Shown here one piece after another: positions 8,670 through 17,538 of a DNA stretch of 64,000 nt (the stretch's first letter is position 1; each line of letters starts with the position of its first letter). A program made the position numbers and the translations under genes. The stretch comes from an uncultured Treponema sp. (GTDB taxonomy: Bacteria; Spirochaetota; Spirochaetia; Treponematales; Treponemataceae). The stretch is from the NCBI GenBank assembly GCA_947165895.1, contig CAMVCB010000006.1, positions 300,576-364,575 on the forward strand. Direction: 5' to 3'. The notes below the pieces were generated by a model, which saw only the letters and a program-made list of their open reading frames with translations, was not told the DNA's origin and did no database searches.

Positions 8670-10109
8670 ATGAAACTGCACAAATTTATTAGATTTTTTC
8701 TAATCAAAAAAATAACAATCCCCGCCCTGCTCAAGGAATTCGGCGGCGTTTTTGAAGAGAAAGGATTTAAGGCTTATCTTGTAGGGGGAGCTGTCCGCGA
8801 TATTTTTCTGGGTAAGAAGGCTTCTGACTGGGATGTGGCAACAAACGCAACGCCCCAGGATGTAATGAAGCTTTTTAAGTTTGTAGTGCCAACCGGTATT
8901 GAACACGGAACTGTTACCGTCCACTATAAAAAGTGCGAAATTGAAGTTACCACTTTCCGAACCGAAAGCGGATATTCAGACGGCCGCCACCCTGACAGTG
9001 TAAATTATGCCGCCACAATCGAAGAAGATTTAAGCCGCCGTGATTTTACCATGAACGCAATCGCCGTAGACCTTAAAAACGGCCGCATCGTAGACCCTTA
9101 CGGGGGAAAAAAGGACATTCAGAAAAAACTCATACGCACAGTAGGACTTGCCCGCGAGCGTTTTTTAGAAGACGGCCTTCGTCCAATCCGCGCCATCAGG
9201 TTTTCAAGCCAGCTGGAATTTAAGATTGAAGAAAATACTTACCGGGAAATTTCTACCGGGCCTGTTCTTGAAAAAATTGCCGGTATTTCTCTTGAGCGCT
9301 TCCGCGATGAGCTTTTAAAACTTCTAAAATCTCCAAAGCCTTCTCTTGGAATCAGACAGATGGAAGAGACTGGTATTCTTAACATTTTTATCCCGGAATT
9401 TACAGTCTGCCGGGGCTGCATTCAAAGTGATGACCGCGGCTATCACATTTTTGACGTTTTTGACCACAATATTTACGCCTGCGACGGTGCCCCAGCCTCA
9501 AAGCCACTGGTCCGCCTTGCTGCCCTTTTTCACGACATTGGAAAACCCGCCTCCCGCACAGAGACCACAAGCCCTGAAGGCCTGAAAGTCTTCCACTTTT
9601 TTAATCACGAAGCCGAATCAGAAAAACTTGCCCGCAAGATCATGATCCGCCTTAAATTTTCCAATGCCGACACCGACCACGTCTGCCATCTGGTAAAAAA
9701 TCACATGTTTTATTATACCCCGGACTGGACCGATGCCGCCGTTCGTCGCTTCCTTGTAAAAGTTGGTTCAGAAAATATCCCGGATTTAATTGACCTCCGC
9801 CTTGCCGACATGTTCGGAAAATATAATCAGCCAGTCCGTCTTCACGATTCTGCCGCCTGCGACTCTTTAATTGAACTTCAGGACAGAATTAAGGCAATTG
9901 AAGAAAAAAATCAGGCCCTCAGCCTTAAAGACCTTGCCGTAAACGGAAAAGATTTGATAGCTCTCGGAATCCCCGCCGGAAAACAGCTGGGGGCAATTTT
10001 GAATGATTTATTTGAAGCCGTTCTGGAAGACCCGACCCTTAATGAAAAGGGCAAGCTTATTGAAATGGCAGGGAAAGCTCTCTCGAGTGGTATTCAGAGT
10101 AAATGCTAA
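8670..10109 (+). CDS. cca: CCA tRNA nucleotidyltransferase with HD domain
   Basis: Adds or repairs the 3' CCA of tRNAs. The nucleotidyltransferase head shows GGAVRD (near residues 38-43) and the metal-binding DWD. RRDFTMNAIA is next, then the RNA-binding neck, and an HD-type domain with LAALFHDIGKPASR. The three tRNAs in this window do not encode CCA, so this activity is required. At 479 residues it has the usual length of the HD-bearing bacterial class. A second member of the superfamily, the pcnB-like gene at 29211-30323, is more likely the poly(A) polymerase. Confidence 0.93.
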   Translation: MKLHKFIRFFLIKKITIPALLKEFGGVFEEKGFKAYLVGGAVRDIFLGKKASDWDVATNATPQDVMKLFKFVVPTGIEHGTVTVHYKKCEIEVTTFRTESGYSDGRHPDSVNYAATIEEDLSRRDFTMNAIAVDLKNGRIVDPYGGKKDIQKKLIRTVGLARERFLEDGLRPIRAIRFSSQLEFKIEENTYREISTGPVLEKIAGISLERFRDELLKLLKSPKPSLGIRQMEETGILNIFIPEFTVCRGCIQSDDRGYHIFDVFDHNIYACDGAPASKPLVRLAALFHDIGKPASRTETTSPEGLKVFHFFNHEAESEKLARKIMIRLKFSNADTDHVCHLVKNHMFYYTPDWTDAAVRRFLVKVGSENIPDLIDLRLADMFGKYNQPVRLHDSAACDSLIELQDRIKAIEEKNQALSLKDLAVNGKDLIALGIPAGKQLGAILNDLFEAVLEDPTLNEKGKLIEMAGKALSSGIQSKC

Positions 10110-10110
10110 A

Positions 10111-10181
10111 CGACAGTCACAACGGACTGTCGTATTTTAAGTCGCAGCAAGCTGCTTAATAAGTTTTCTTCGAAAACTTAC
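10111..10181. repeat. Palindromic extragenic element, three hairpins
   Basis: Between cca and trpS. Hairpins: CGACAGT 10111-10117 with ACTGTCG 10126-10132; GCAGC 10144-10148 with GCTGC 10151-10155; TAAGTTTTC with GAAAACTTA across 10160-10180. Read on the minus strand it ends in the signature TTTAGC. It shares sequence and structure with 52374-52410 (see findings). It may also serve as a bidirectional terminator for the convergent genes. Confidence 0.8.
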
Positions 10182-10188
10182 GCATTTT

Positions 10189-11286
10189 CTATATGCACAT
10201 ATTCATTCTTTCACGCACTTCTTCCAGGGTTTTAATACCGATTTCGCGGGCTTTGGCGGCGCCGTCAAGAAGCACTTTGCGAATATACTCAGGATCTTTT
10301 TCAAGTCTTGCACGTTCTGCACGCATCGGGCGGAGTTTTTCGTTCAAAGCTTCTGTCAAAGTTGCTTTAAGCATTCCGCCGCCGCCGTCACCAATACGCG
10401 CTGCAATTGCGGAAGGCTCTTCACCGGTACAAAGTGAAATCAGCATAAGAAGGTTTGCAACTTCCGGACGGTTTACTGGATCATAAGTGATGTTTCTGTC
10501 CTGATCAGTCTTTGCCTTTTTAATCATTTTTGCAGTTTCATCTTCTGTGGCAGAAAGCATGATTGCATTTCCGCGAGATTTACTCATCTTCTGGCTTCCG
10601 TCCAGTCCTAAAATCATAGGAGTTTTAGAAAGCAAAGCCTGAGGCTCCGGGAATACAGGCTCTTTTCCGCTGTCCAGGCAGAACTTGCGGTTAAAGCGGT
10701 TTGCAATAGTACGTGTCATTTCAAGGTGAGGAAGCTGGTCTTTTCCGACAGGAACGATATTTCCCTTACAGAAAAGAATGTCGCAGGCCTGATGAACAGG
10801 ATAAGTGTACATTCCGGCGTTTACGTTTTTAAGGCCGGCAGATTCAATTTCCTCTTTTACAGTCGGGTTACGGCTGAGCTCTGCATTAGAAACCAGAGTC
10901 AAAAATGGCAGCATAAGCTGGTTACATTCAGGAACATAAGAATGAGGATAAATGATTACATCCTGCTTGCCCGGATCAATTCCTGCCGCAAGATAGTCAA
11001 TTACAAGCTGCTTTGTATTCTGGCTGATTTCCTGATAAGCGTCGTGGTCTGTAAGCACCTGATAGTCGGCAATCAGAATCATTGTCGGAACACCAAGATT
11101 TGCAAGGCGAACGCGGTTCTGCAGGGAGCCGAAATAATGTCCGATGTGAAGACGGCCAGTCGGGCGGTCACCGGTCAGTACGCGGTATTTTTTAGGATTT
11201 ACAAGAAGGTCAGCTTCAATTTTTTTACTTCTTTCAAGAGCTGCCTCGTAGCTTTTATTAAGGTCAGTGTATTCAAGTTCTGCCAT
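10189..11286 (-). CDS. trpS: Tryptophan--tRNA ligase
   Basis: A class I aminoacyl-tRNA synthetase charging tRNA-Trp. The HIGH motif is in RPTGRLHIGHYFGS and the KMSKS loop is in SQKMSKSRGNAIML. The 365-residue length is typical. The ATG at 11284-11286 is chosen because GGGGA precedes it at about 7 nt; an in-frame ATG four codons upstream overlaps that ribosome site. Confidence 0.96.
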   Translation of the reverse strand: MAELEYTDLNKSYEAALERSKKIEADLLVNPKKYRVLTGDRPTGRLHIGHYFGSLQNRVRLANLGVPTMILIADYQVLTDHDAYQEISQNTKQLVIDYLAAGIDPGKQDVIIYPHSYVPECNQLMLPFLTLVSNAELSRNPTVKEEIESAGLKNVNAGMYTYPVHQACDILFCKGNIVPVGKDQLPHLEMTRTIANRFNRKFCLDSGKEPVFPEPQALLSKTPMILGLDGSQKMSKSRGNAIMLSATEDETAKMIKKAKTDQDRNITYDPVNRPEVANLLMLISLCTGEEPSAIAARIGDGGGGMLKATLTEALNEKLRPMRAERARLEKDPEYIRKVLLDGAAKAREIGIKTLEEVRERMNMCI

Positions 11287-11353
11287 ATTTTTCCCCATTA
11301 GTTTCTTTTTTCAAAAAATATAGCAGATTTTATTAAAGTATAAAAGGTGTGGA

Positions 11354-11417
11354 AACTTGCTGGCAAGTTATGTTCGATAGCAAAGCGTTAAAAAAATTGC
11401 GCTCAGCAATTTTTAGC
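11354..11417. repeat. Palindromic extragenic element, two hairpins
   Basis: AACTTGC 11354-11360 pairs with GCAAGTT 11363-11369. AAAAATTGC 11392-11400 pairs with GCAATTTTT 11406-11414, followed by AGC to form the TTTTTAGC signature at 11410-11417. It lies between trpS and the esterase gene, both on the minus strand. Confidence 0.75.
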
Positions 11418-11448
11418 TTTACTTATTTCCCCCGCAAGGCCCCCCAGC

Positions 11449-12261
11449 CTACTTTGTTACGCTCTCGTACCACTGTAAAAAAGTCTGTCCTGTGCTTTCA
11501 TCAACATCATCACTTTCTACCCAGCAGTGCTCGCGGGATTCCAGCTCAATATTCACAGAACCCCGGCAAAAGCGTTTTAAAAGGCGGCCTGTTTTGTAGC
11601 CCTGCTCGTAAATTCCCTTGTCGTATTTTGAAATTTTCCACCAGTAGCGGACTGGAAGAATCTTTATCAATTCCCTCAAGGTCGGCTGATAGTAGCCGCT
11701 TCCGGAAATTACAGCCTTAAACAAAGCAGGCTCATAGCAGGAAAGCTTAACTACAAATTCCGCTCCCTGAGAATGACCAAAGCCGATTATACATTTTTTG
11801 TCTATGCATTCATTTCGCATAAGGATATTCTGAATCATCAGGCTTACGTCATAGCAGTTTGTAAAATAATCTCCCCGGGCATGAAGGCAGAGGACGGCGC
11901 ATTTTTTAACATTCTGAACTTCCGGGGCAATCAGCATGCGGCCGAATTTTCCCCGGGAAGAATACTTGTCTCCCGAACCGTGAAAAGTGACAATCAGAGG
12001 AAGCTTTGCCTCTTCGTTATGGCGGTCATTTCTGTATTCAGGCGGAATGTAAAGATAATATTCAAAACCTGCAGGAACCGCTTCATAAAACCAGAGAGAA
12101 TCATCATAAGTTTTACAGGTCCAGTAGTAGTCAGCATCAAAGGTAAGTACAAGCTCTTTTCTTACAGAAGATTTGACTATGAAGAAAATGAAAATTCCAA
12201 TCAGAAGAATAAAAATGGGCAAAAACGTAGATAAAAATATTTTTTTTAATCTTTTTGACAT
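11449..12261 (-). CDS. Membrane-anchored alpha/beta hydrolase (esterase-like)
   Basis: A 270-residue protein with an N-terminal membrane helix (about 9-30) and an alpha/beta-hydrolase domain. Visible are the oxyanion-hole strand TFHGSGD and the nucleophile elbow GFGHSQGAE, with Ser in GHSQG. A late histidine in SREHCWVE probably completes the triad. It resembles polyhydroxybutyrate-depolymerase/feruloyl-esterase-like secreted hydrolases; the substrate is unknown. It is divergent from folC. No Shine-Dalgarno is seen and a TATAAT lies 6 nt before the ATG. Confidence 0.8.
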   Translation of the reverse strand: MSKRLKKIFLSTFLPIFILLIGIFIFFIVKSSVRKELVLTFDADYYWTCKTYDDSLWFYEAVPAGFEYYLYIPPEYRNDRHNEEAKLPLIVTFHGSGDKYSSRGKFGRMLIAPEVQNVKKCAVLCLHARGDYFTNCYDVSLMIQNILMRNECIDKKCIIGFGHSQGAEFVVKLSCYEPALFKAVISGSGYYQPTLRELIKILPVRYWWKISKYDKGIYEQGYKTGRLLKRFCRGSVNIELESREHCWVESDDVDESTGQTFLQWYESVTK

Positions 12262-12267
12262 AAATTA

Positions 12268-12273
12268 ATTATA
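12268..12273 (-). promoter_or_regulatory. -10 box abutting esterase start (leaderless)
   Basis: A perfect TATAAT on the minus strand, 6 nt from the ATG at 12259-12261. The expected RNA 5' end falls on or beside the start codon. The -35 is weak. Confidence 0.6.
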
Positions 12274-12363
12274 CATCCAGATTTGAAAAATAGCATAAAA
12301 AACATCCCTGCTTTATGTATAAAAATCTTTGACTTTTCTGATGACCAAAGTCCAGAACAAGTT

Positions 12364-12369
12364 TATAAT
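12364..12369 (+). promoter_or_regulatory. -10 box abutting folC start (leaderless)
   Basis: A perfect TATAAT, 7 nt from the ATG at 12377. The weak -35 candidate TGACC lies about 17 bp upstream. No Shine-Dalgarno is present. Confidence 0.6.
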
Positions 12370-12376
12370 GCCTCCT

Positions 12377-13720
12377 ATGAATGCTGTGGAATACTTTCAG
12401 GACTGGCTTGATGATTATCTGAACTTTGAGAGAAATCCCAAAAAAGATATTTTCTGGCTGGATACAATAGATTATCTTTGCAAACGCTTTGAAAATCCTC
12501 AGGATTATGCCCCCTGTGTTCATGTTGCGGGCTCCAAGGGAAAGGGCTCTGTTTCCCGCATGATTGCCTGCATACTGGAAGAAGCCGGAAACAAAGTCGG
12601 TGTTTACACTTCCCCTCACATTACAGATTTCCGCGAGCGCATTACCCTGCCGACCTCATTTTTTGATGAAGAAACCTACGAAAAAGCCATCCGCGAAATG
12701 GTTCCGAATATCGAATCAATTATCCCGACTTCCCTTCCGGCCGAACGCCCGATAACCTGGTTTGAGCTTGTAACCCTTTACGCTTTTCTGGTTTTCCGCC
12801 AGGCAGAAGTTGACTGGTCCGTTTTTGAAGTAGGACTTGGCGGACGCCTTGATTCAACTAACGTAGTTCGTCCAAAGCTCTGCTGTATTACTCCAATTGA
12901 ACTGGAGCATACAGAGTTTTTAGGTGACACCATCGAAAAAATTGCCGCAGAAAAGGCCGGAATCATAAAAAACTGCACGCCGGTTGTTGTCGCAAAACAG
13001 TCCTGCGAAAGCGTAAAAAAAGTTTTTGAAGAAAAGGCTTTTACCCGCCACGCACCAATTTATTTTGTAGATGAAGTTACAAAAAATCTTTCCCACAGCT
13101 TTGATGTAGAAAAAAAAGTTATGAACATCAGCTTTGAAAGTGAGATTTTCAACCGTCCTATAAAAGCAGGCCTTAAAATGCTTGGTAAGATGCAGCTGGA
13201 AAATGCAGCCCTTGCCGCCATCGCAGTGCGAAAGCTCTTTCCAAACCTTGATGAAGAAATCATAGAAAGAGGACTTTCAAAGGCAAAGCTTCCGGGCCGT
13301 TTTGAAATCCTTACAGAAGTTCCCGGCTACCCCCAGCTTCCGGCCCTGATTTTGGACGGTGCCCACACCTTAAATTCCATCACCCTGACTCTTGATACAC
13401 TGAACAAGCTTTACGGCGAAGAAAAGGTAAGTCTTTTGTTTGCCTGTGCTGCCGACAAGGATGTAAAGGACATTGCAAAAGTTCTTAAAGGCCGTTTTGA
13501 GCATATTTATGCCACAAAGCCTGGCGATGTAAAGCAGTCAGATCTTGCAGGTCTTGAAGAAGCCTTCCAGTCTGCAAATCTTTCTTATGAGCTTAATGCA
13601 GATTACCAGACCATGATAAAAAAAGCCCTGAAAGAAAGTTCAGAACGGGGTGAAATTCTTCTTGTTACAGGTTCTTTCTACCTTGTTGCAGAAGTAGACA
13701 AGATTGTCTTTCATAAATAA
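12377..13720 (+). CDS. folC: Folylpolyglutamate synthase / dihydrofolate synthase
   Basis: Adds glutamate to dihydropteroate or folates, ATP dependent. It has the Mur-ligase-like P-loop VAGSKGKGSVSRM, followed by GVYTSPHITDFRERI. Later come ITPIELEHTEFLG, the lysine region EKAGIIK and the C-terminal LDGAHT. About 448 residues from the chosen ATG (MNAVEYFQDW), a normal length. ATGs at 12329, 12341 and 12368 are upstream in frame, but they overlap or precede the TATAAT, and 12377 matches family N-termini best. Confidence 0.92.
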   Translation: MNAVEYFQDWLDDYLNFERNPKKDIFWLDTIDYLCKRFENPQDYAPCVHVAGSKGKGSVSRMIACILEEAGNKVGVYTSPHITDFRERITLPTSFFDEETYEKAIREMVPNIESIIPTSLPAERPITWFELVTLYAFLVFRQAEVDWSVFEVGLGGRLDSTNVVRPKLCCITPIELEHTEFLGDTIEKIAAEKAGIIKNCTPVVVAKQSCESVKKVFEEKAFTRHAPIYFVDEVTKNLSHSFDVEKKVMNISFESEIFNRPIKAGLKMLGKMQLENAALAAIAVRKLFPNLDEEIIERGLSKAKLPGRFEILTEVPGYPQLPALILDGAHTLNSITLTLDTLNKLYGEEKVSLLFACAADKDVKDIAKVLKGRFEHIYATKPGDVKQSDLAGLEEAFQSANLSYELNADYQTMIKKALKESSERGEILLVTGSFYLVAEVDKIVFHK

Positions 13721-13723
13721 AAA

Positions 13724-13849
13724 CCACAGATTCACACAGATTATTTCCTACAACTTGCGCATGCGCAAGTTAAGCAATGGTTCTGTTTATTCGGTAGTTG
13801 GAGTATGAATTGCGACCATTGCAAATCCGCGTCCCATCTGTGGCTATTT
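13724..13849. repeat. Element with inverted ends and a 20-bp palindrome
   Basis: The left end CCACAGATTCACACAGATT (from 13724) is an imperfect inverted repeat of the right end, which finishes ATCTGTGG near 13842. In between lies a perfect 20-bp palindrome at 13752-13771 (half-site AACTTGCGCA) followed by TAAGC. The right-end string GTCCCATCTGTGGCTATTT (13831-13849) recurs at 54661-54679 and runs into the alr stop codon. Confidence 0.75.
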
Positions 13850-15013
13850 AACTATGCGAAGAACACGCTTTGTAATCGACGTAAGCACTTCGTAGGAAAT
13901 AGTCTTTCCAATTTTAGCAAGATCTTCTGCAGTGTTCAGAGCCCCGCTTTCCTTTGGACCGAAAATAATGGCCTTATCCCAAAGCTTTACGTTTTTGTTG
14001 TTTTTTCCTATGTCTACCATGCACTGGTCCATGCAGATGCGGCCGCGAACCGGGTAATTTTTTCCGTTGATTGTAACTTCAAGCCCCGGGCTGAAGCGGC
14101 GTAAAAGTCCGTCCGCATAACCGATAGGAAGAATTGCGATGTCTGTATCTTCCGGGCATTCGTAAGTGCGGCCATAAGAAACACTTTTTCCTTTGGGGAA
14201 GTGCCTGATTGCAACAACCTGGCTTTCAAGCTGCAAAACAGGCTTTATATCAAAATCCTTATTTTTTGATTTAAGGTATTCTTTTGTAATTTCATCAGGA
14301 TAATAGCCGTAGGTAATGATTCCGGGGCGGACTAAATCAAAATGTAAATCTGAATTGTTCAAAAGACCGGCACTTGCTCCGCATGATAAAATGCCAGGCT
14401 CAATTCCGGCCTTTTTTACATTTTCTACGGCAAGCTTAAAGGCTTCTCCCTGTTCTTTTGTAAACTTCTGGTTTTCCTCAGAAAGGCTGTCGCTTACGCA
14501 AAGGTGGGTAATCATACCGCCAAGCTTAAGATGATCAGAAGATTCAATCAATTTTGCCTCATCTGCTGCTTCTTCCGGATAGCAGCCTATTCGTCCCATT
14601 CCGGTATCAACCGCAAGAAAAACCTGATGCTTGTGATTTTTATCAGCCTGCCGCTTAAAATATCCGTCTGCCGCTTCGCTTAAAGCAGAAATATATTCCT
14701 TACTGAAAACAAGAGGAGTCAGTTCATATTCAAAAAGATCATTGAATTCTTCAGGAACGCAAAGGCTGAGAAGTAAAATATGAGCCTTAATTCCCGCATG
14801 ACGAAGCTCAACTCCCTCGCCTACGCTTGCCACTGCCAGGTATTCAAGACCAAGGCTTTCTGCAATCTGGGAAGTTAAAACGGCATTGTGACCGTAGCTG
14901 TCTGCCTTTACCGCAATACAGAGTTTTACGCCCGGTTCAACAAAATTTTTTATCTGTTTAATGTTATATTCAAGATTTGATTTATAAATTATGGCTTTAG
15001 TACAGCGATTCAT
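13844..15013 (-). CDS. alr: Alanine racemase
   Basis: A PLP enzyme making D-alanine for peptidoglycan. The PLP lysine is in the N-terminal CIAVKADSYGHN motif and the second catalytic base region is RPGIITYGYYP. VSYGRTY and GRICMDQCMVDIG are also typical. At 389 residues it is the usual length. The last codons and stop overlap a dispersed repeat at 13831-13849. Confidence 0.95.
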   Translation of the reverse strand: MNRCTKAIIYKSNLEYNIKQIKNFVEPGVKLCIAVKADSYGHNAVLTSQIAESLGLEYLAVASVGEGVELRHAGIKAHILLLSLCVPEEFNDLFEYELTPLVFSKEYISALSEAADGYFKRQADKNHKHQVFLAVDTGMGRIGCYPEEAADEAKLIESSDHLKLGGMITHLCVSDSLSEENQKFTKEQGEAFKLAVENVKKAGIEPGILSCGASAGLLNNSDLHFDLVRPGIITYGYYPDEITKEYLKSKNKDFDIKPVLQLESQVVAIRHFPKGKSVSYGRTYECPEDTDIAILPIGYADGLLRRFSPGLEVTINGKNYPVRGRICMDQCMVDIGKNNKNVKLWDKAIIFGPKESGALNTAEDLAKIGKTISYEVLTSITKRVLRIVK

Positions 15014-15093
15014 TTTTTTTCTACCCGATTTTATTTTAAGTATTTCAAAGTTTTTTTACAAGTTAAAACAAATTATAATCAGAAATACTTATA

Positions 15094-15122
15094 TTGAAAA
15101 AAGCCCTTTTTTACGATAAAAT
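15094..15122 (+). promoter_or_regulatory. Promoter upstream of lipoprotein-thrC
   Basis: TTGAAA (15094-15099) and TAAAAT (15117-15122) are separated by 17 bp. This gives a leader of about 47 nt before the ATG at 15176. It faces away from alr. Confidence 0.55.
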
Positions 15123-15175
15123 ATTTAGAAATTTTTAATTTATATGAAATTGACAGATAGTGACAGAAAGATAAA

Positions 15176-16123
15176 ATGAAAAAGAATATTTTACAACACG
15201 CGTTATTTTTGCCTTTAATTTTTGCAGCATGTACTTCAACTCCACTTACAAATCATGATGAAACAGTTGATGAAGCTGCTGCCTTAGAAACATTAAAAGA
15301 AAATCCTGTAGAAAGTGAATACCTTGCATCCCTCAATAATGTAGTTTTGAAGCTTGATTCAGCTCCTAAATTTACAACAGTCGGAAATAATTTTACAAAG
15401 CCTTTTACAATCCTTGTAACTGATAATTCAGGTATAGCCCTTGCGGCATACCCTGTAACAGTAAGCTATCCTTCAAAAAAGGAAGATGGCAAGATTATTT
15501 ATGCTGAAGAAAATCTTCTTTCAGATGAAAACGGTAAATGTACTTTTACAGCCCAGACTCCTGCCTTTGCCTGCCAGTCAAATATTACTTTTTTCCCAAC
15601 TCCGGTAAGTGATTCAGAAAAAGTTCTTGCAGCAGCAAAAGAAAAAGCTGTAAGTTCAGCATGGACAGTACGTTCTGATATCGTAAAAAACGGTGCTGTT
15701 CTTTTTATCTGGGAATTTAACGAGCTGAACCGGCCTGTAAAAAACTCTTATGACGTTCTTTCAAAACTTAAAAGTTATGGAATCTGGAATGTCGGAAATG
15801 CTCCTGTAAATGAACCGACAGATATCGGAAAGAGTCTTACAAGCCTTTACAAAGAAAATTACGAAATTATTGAAGATGCCTACGGCTATCTGATTTGCGG
15901 AACCATCAAATTTTCAAAGCCTGTTACAGCCCTTGAAAATGGAAAAGGCTACAGTTGTACGATGGTTGCCGATATTTCTGCGGTAAACATGAAAAACGGA
16001 AGCGTTGTTTTCCACCAGACTTTTGAGCAGTATGCTGAAGGTTCAAACTGGAACAATGTAACTCAAACTTGCAAGACAAAAATATCTGACAAAATTACAG
16101 ACAGTCTGATTTTCGGGCTGTAG
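15176..16123 (+). CDS. Putative lipoprotein with Ig-like domain
   Basis: A 315-residue protein with a signal peptide whose cleavage region LIFAAC puts the lipidated cysteine at residue 19, fitting the relaxed spirochaetal lipobox. Residues about 70-135 read like a bacterial Ig-like (Big) domain (FTILVTDNSGIALAAYPVTVSYPS ... ENGKCTFTAQTPA, shown in part). The C-terminal half is unrecognised. thrC begins 11 nt downstream after AAGGGG, so the genes are likely co-transcribed, but no functional link is evident. Confidence 0.7.
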   Translation: MKKNILQHALFLPLIFAACTSTPLTNHDETVDEAAALETLKENPVESEYLASLNNVVLKLDSAPKFTTVGNNFTKPFTILVTDNSGIALAAYPVTVSYPSKKEDGKIIYAEENLLSDENGKCTFTAQTPAFACQSNITFFPTPVSDSEKVLAAAKEKAVSSAWTVRSDIVKNGAVLFIWEFNELNRPVKNSYDVLSKLKSYGIWNVGNAPVNEPTDIGKSLTSLYKENYEIIEDAYGYLICGTIKFSKPVTALENGKGYSCTMVADISAVNMKNGSVVFHQTFEQYAEGSNWNNVTQTCKTKISDKITDSLIFGL

Positions 16124-16134
16124 AAGGGGTTTAT

Positions 16135-17538
16135 ATGATTTACACAGACACAAGAGATTCAAGCGTAAAAGCTGATTTCAAGACTGCGGTTATGGGTGGA
16201 ATGAATTCAAAAACCGGAGGACTTTATATTCCTGTAAGTTTTCCAAAGCTGGAGACATCTTTTATCTTAAAAGACCCTGCTCCTTCATTCCGTGATATTG
16301 CCTTCAATATGGCAAAGCCTTACGTTGAAGGTGAAATTCCTGACGAAGATTTGATTCAGATTATTCAGGATGCTTATCCTTTTACACCAAAAATCGTTCC
16401 AACCGACTCAATTTCTTATGTTCTTGAACTCTTCCACGGTCCAACCTGTGCCTTCAAAGACTTTGGTGCCCGCTTTATGGCCCGTGTAATGTCATATTTC
16501 AACCGCACAGAAAAAGATAACCTCCACATTCTGGTTGCAACTTCAGGAGATACCGGTTCTGCAGTAGGTTCTGCCTTCCATGGAGTACCTGGTATTGACG
16601 TTACAATCCTTTATCCGGAAGGAAAAATCAGTCCTCTTCAGGAAAAACAGCTTTCTACCTTCACGGGAAACGTTCGCGCCCTCAAGGTAAAAGGAACATT
16701 TGATGACTGTCAGAAGCTTGTAAAAACAGCCTTTACAGATGACGCTTTGCGCGGAAAACTGCGACTTTCATCTGCAAACTCAATCAATATTGCCCGCCTT
16801 CTGCCACAGAGCTTCTACTACATGTATGCAGCCTGCTATGTTCGTAACCGCTGCGTAATTGATTCAAAGCTTAAGGATCCAGCAATTATTATGGTTGTTC
16901 CATCTGGAAACTTCGGAAACCTGACCTCAGGTCTTATTGCAAAGGAAATGGGAGCTCCGATCGCTGGCTTTACAGCCGCAACAAACTCTAACCGTACAAT
17001 TCCAGACTGGATTTCAACAGGTGATTACAATGCCCGCCCTTCTGTAGAAACTTTTGCCAACGCAATGGATGTTGGTGCTCCAAGTAACTACGAGCGCATT
17101 AAGGCAATGTATAATCTTGAACAGGTTCGCTCAATGTTCGCTTCTTACTGGACTGACAACGATGGAATTATTCAGGCAATCAAAAACTGCTATGATAAAA
17201 CCGGCTATATCATTGATCCTCACGGAGCAATCGGATATCAGGCATGGGAAGATATTAAGGCAGGTGGTCTTTCAAGCTGTAAATCAAATGATTACAAAAA
17301 TAAAGGCCTTTCACCAAATGTTCCTGAATGGGCTTCTAAAGTTACTTCAAAAGAAGCTGTGGGAATTATTCTTGAAACTGCTTCTCCTGCAAAATTCGGC
17401 CAGATTGTACGTGATGCAATCGATAAAGACCCTGTAATTCCAGAGCGTCTTGAGCAGATTATGAAGCTTCCGGATCAGGCAGTTTCAATGGAAAATGATT
17501 ACAATAAATTTAAGGACTGGCTCCTTGCTAATCTTTAA
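16135..17538 (+). CDS. thrC: Threonine synthase
   Basis: Converts O-phosphohomoserine to threonine, PLP dependent. The PLP lysine is in PTCAFKDFGARFM and the phosphate loop is near VATSGDTGSAVG. PSGNFGNLTSGL and the C-terminal THPAKF-like stretch ASPAKFG match the fungal/enterobacterial-type ThrC. 467 residues, full length. Its terminator lies inside the overlapping 5' end of apbE. Confidence 0.96.
   Translation: MIYTDTRDSSVKADFKTAVMGGMNSKTGGLYIPVSFPKLETSFILKDPAPSFRDIAFNMAKPYVEGEIPDEDLIQIIQDAYPFTPKIVPTDSISYVLELFHGPTCAFKDFGARFMARVMSYFNRTEKDNLHILVATSGDTGSAVGSAFHGVPGIDVTILYPEGKISPLQEKQLSTFTGNVRALKVKGTFDDCQKLVKTAFTDDALRGKLRLSSANSINIARLLPQSFYYMYAACYVRNRCVIDSKLKDPAIIMVVPSGNFGNLTSGLIAKEMGAPIAGFTAATNSNRTIPDWISTGDYNARPSVETFANAMDVGAPSNYERIKAMYNLEQVRSMFASYWTDNDGIIQAIKNCYDKTGYIIDPHGAIGYQAWEDIKAGGLSSCKSNDYKNKGLSPNVPEWASKVTSKEAVGIILETASPAKFGQIVRDAIDKDPVIPERLEQIMKLPDQAVSMENDYNKFKDWLLANL

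Noticed and set aside
13752..13777. Possible integron attC site (GTTAAGC core next to a palindrome); treponemes can carry chromosomal integrons.
   Set aside because: Other copies have ATTAAGC or TTTTAGC instead of a GTTRRRY core. The flanking genes are housekeeping genes on both strands, and no integron integrase or cassette array is present.
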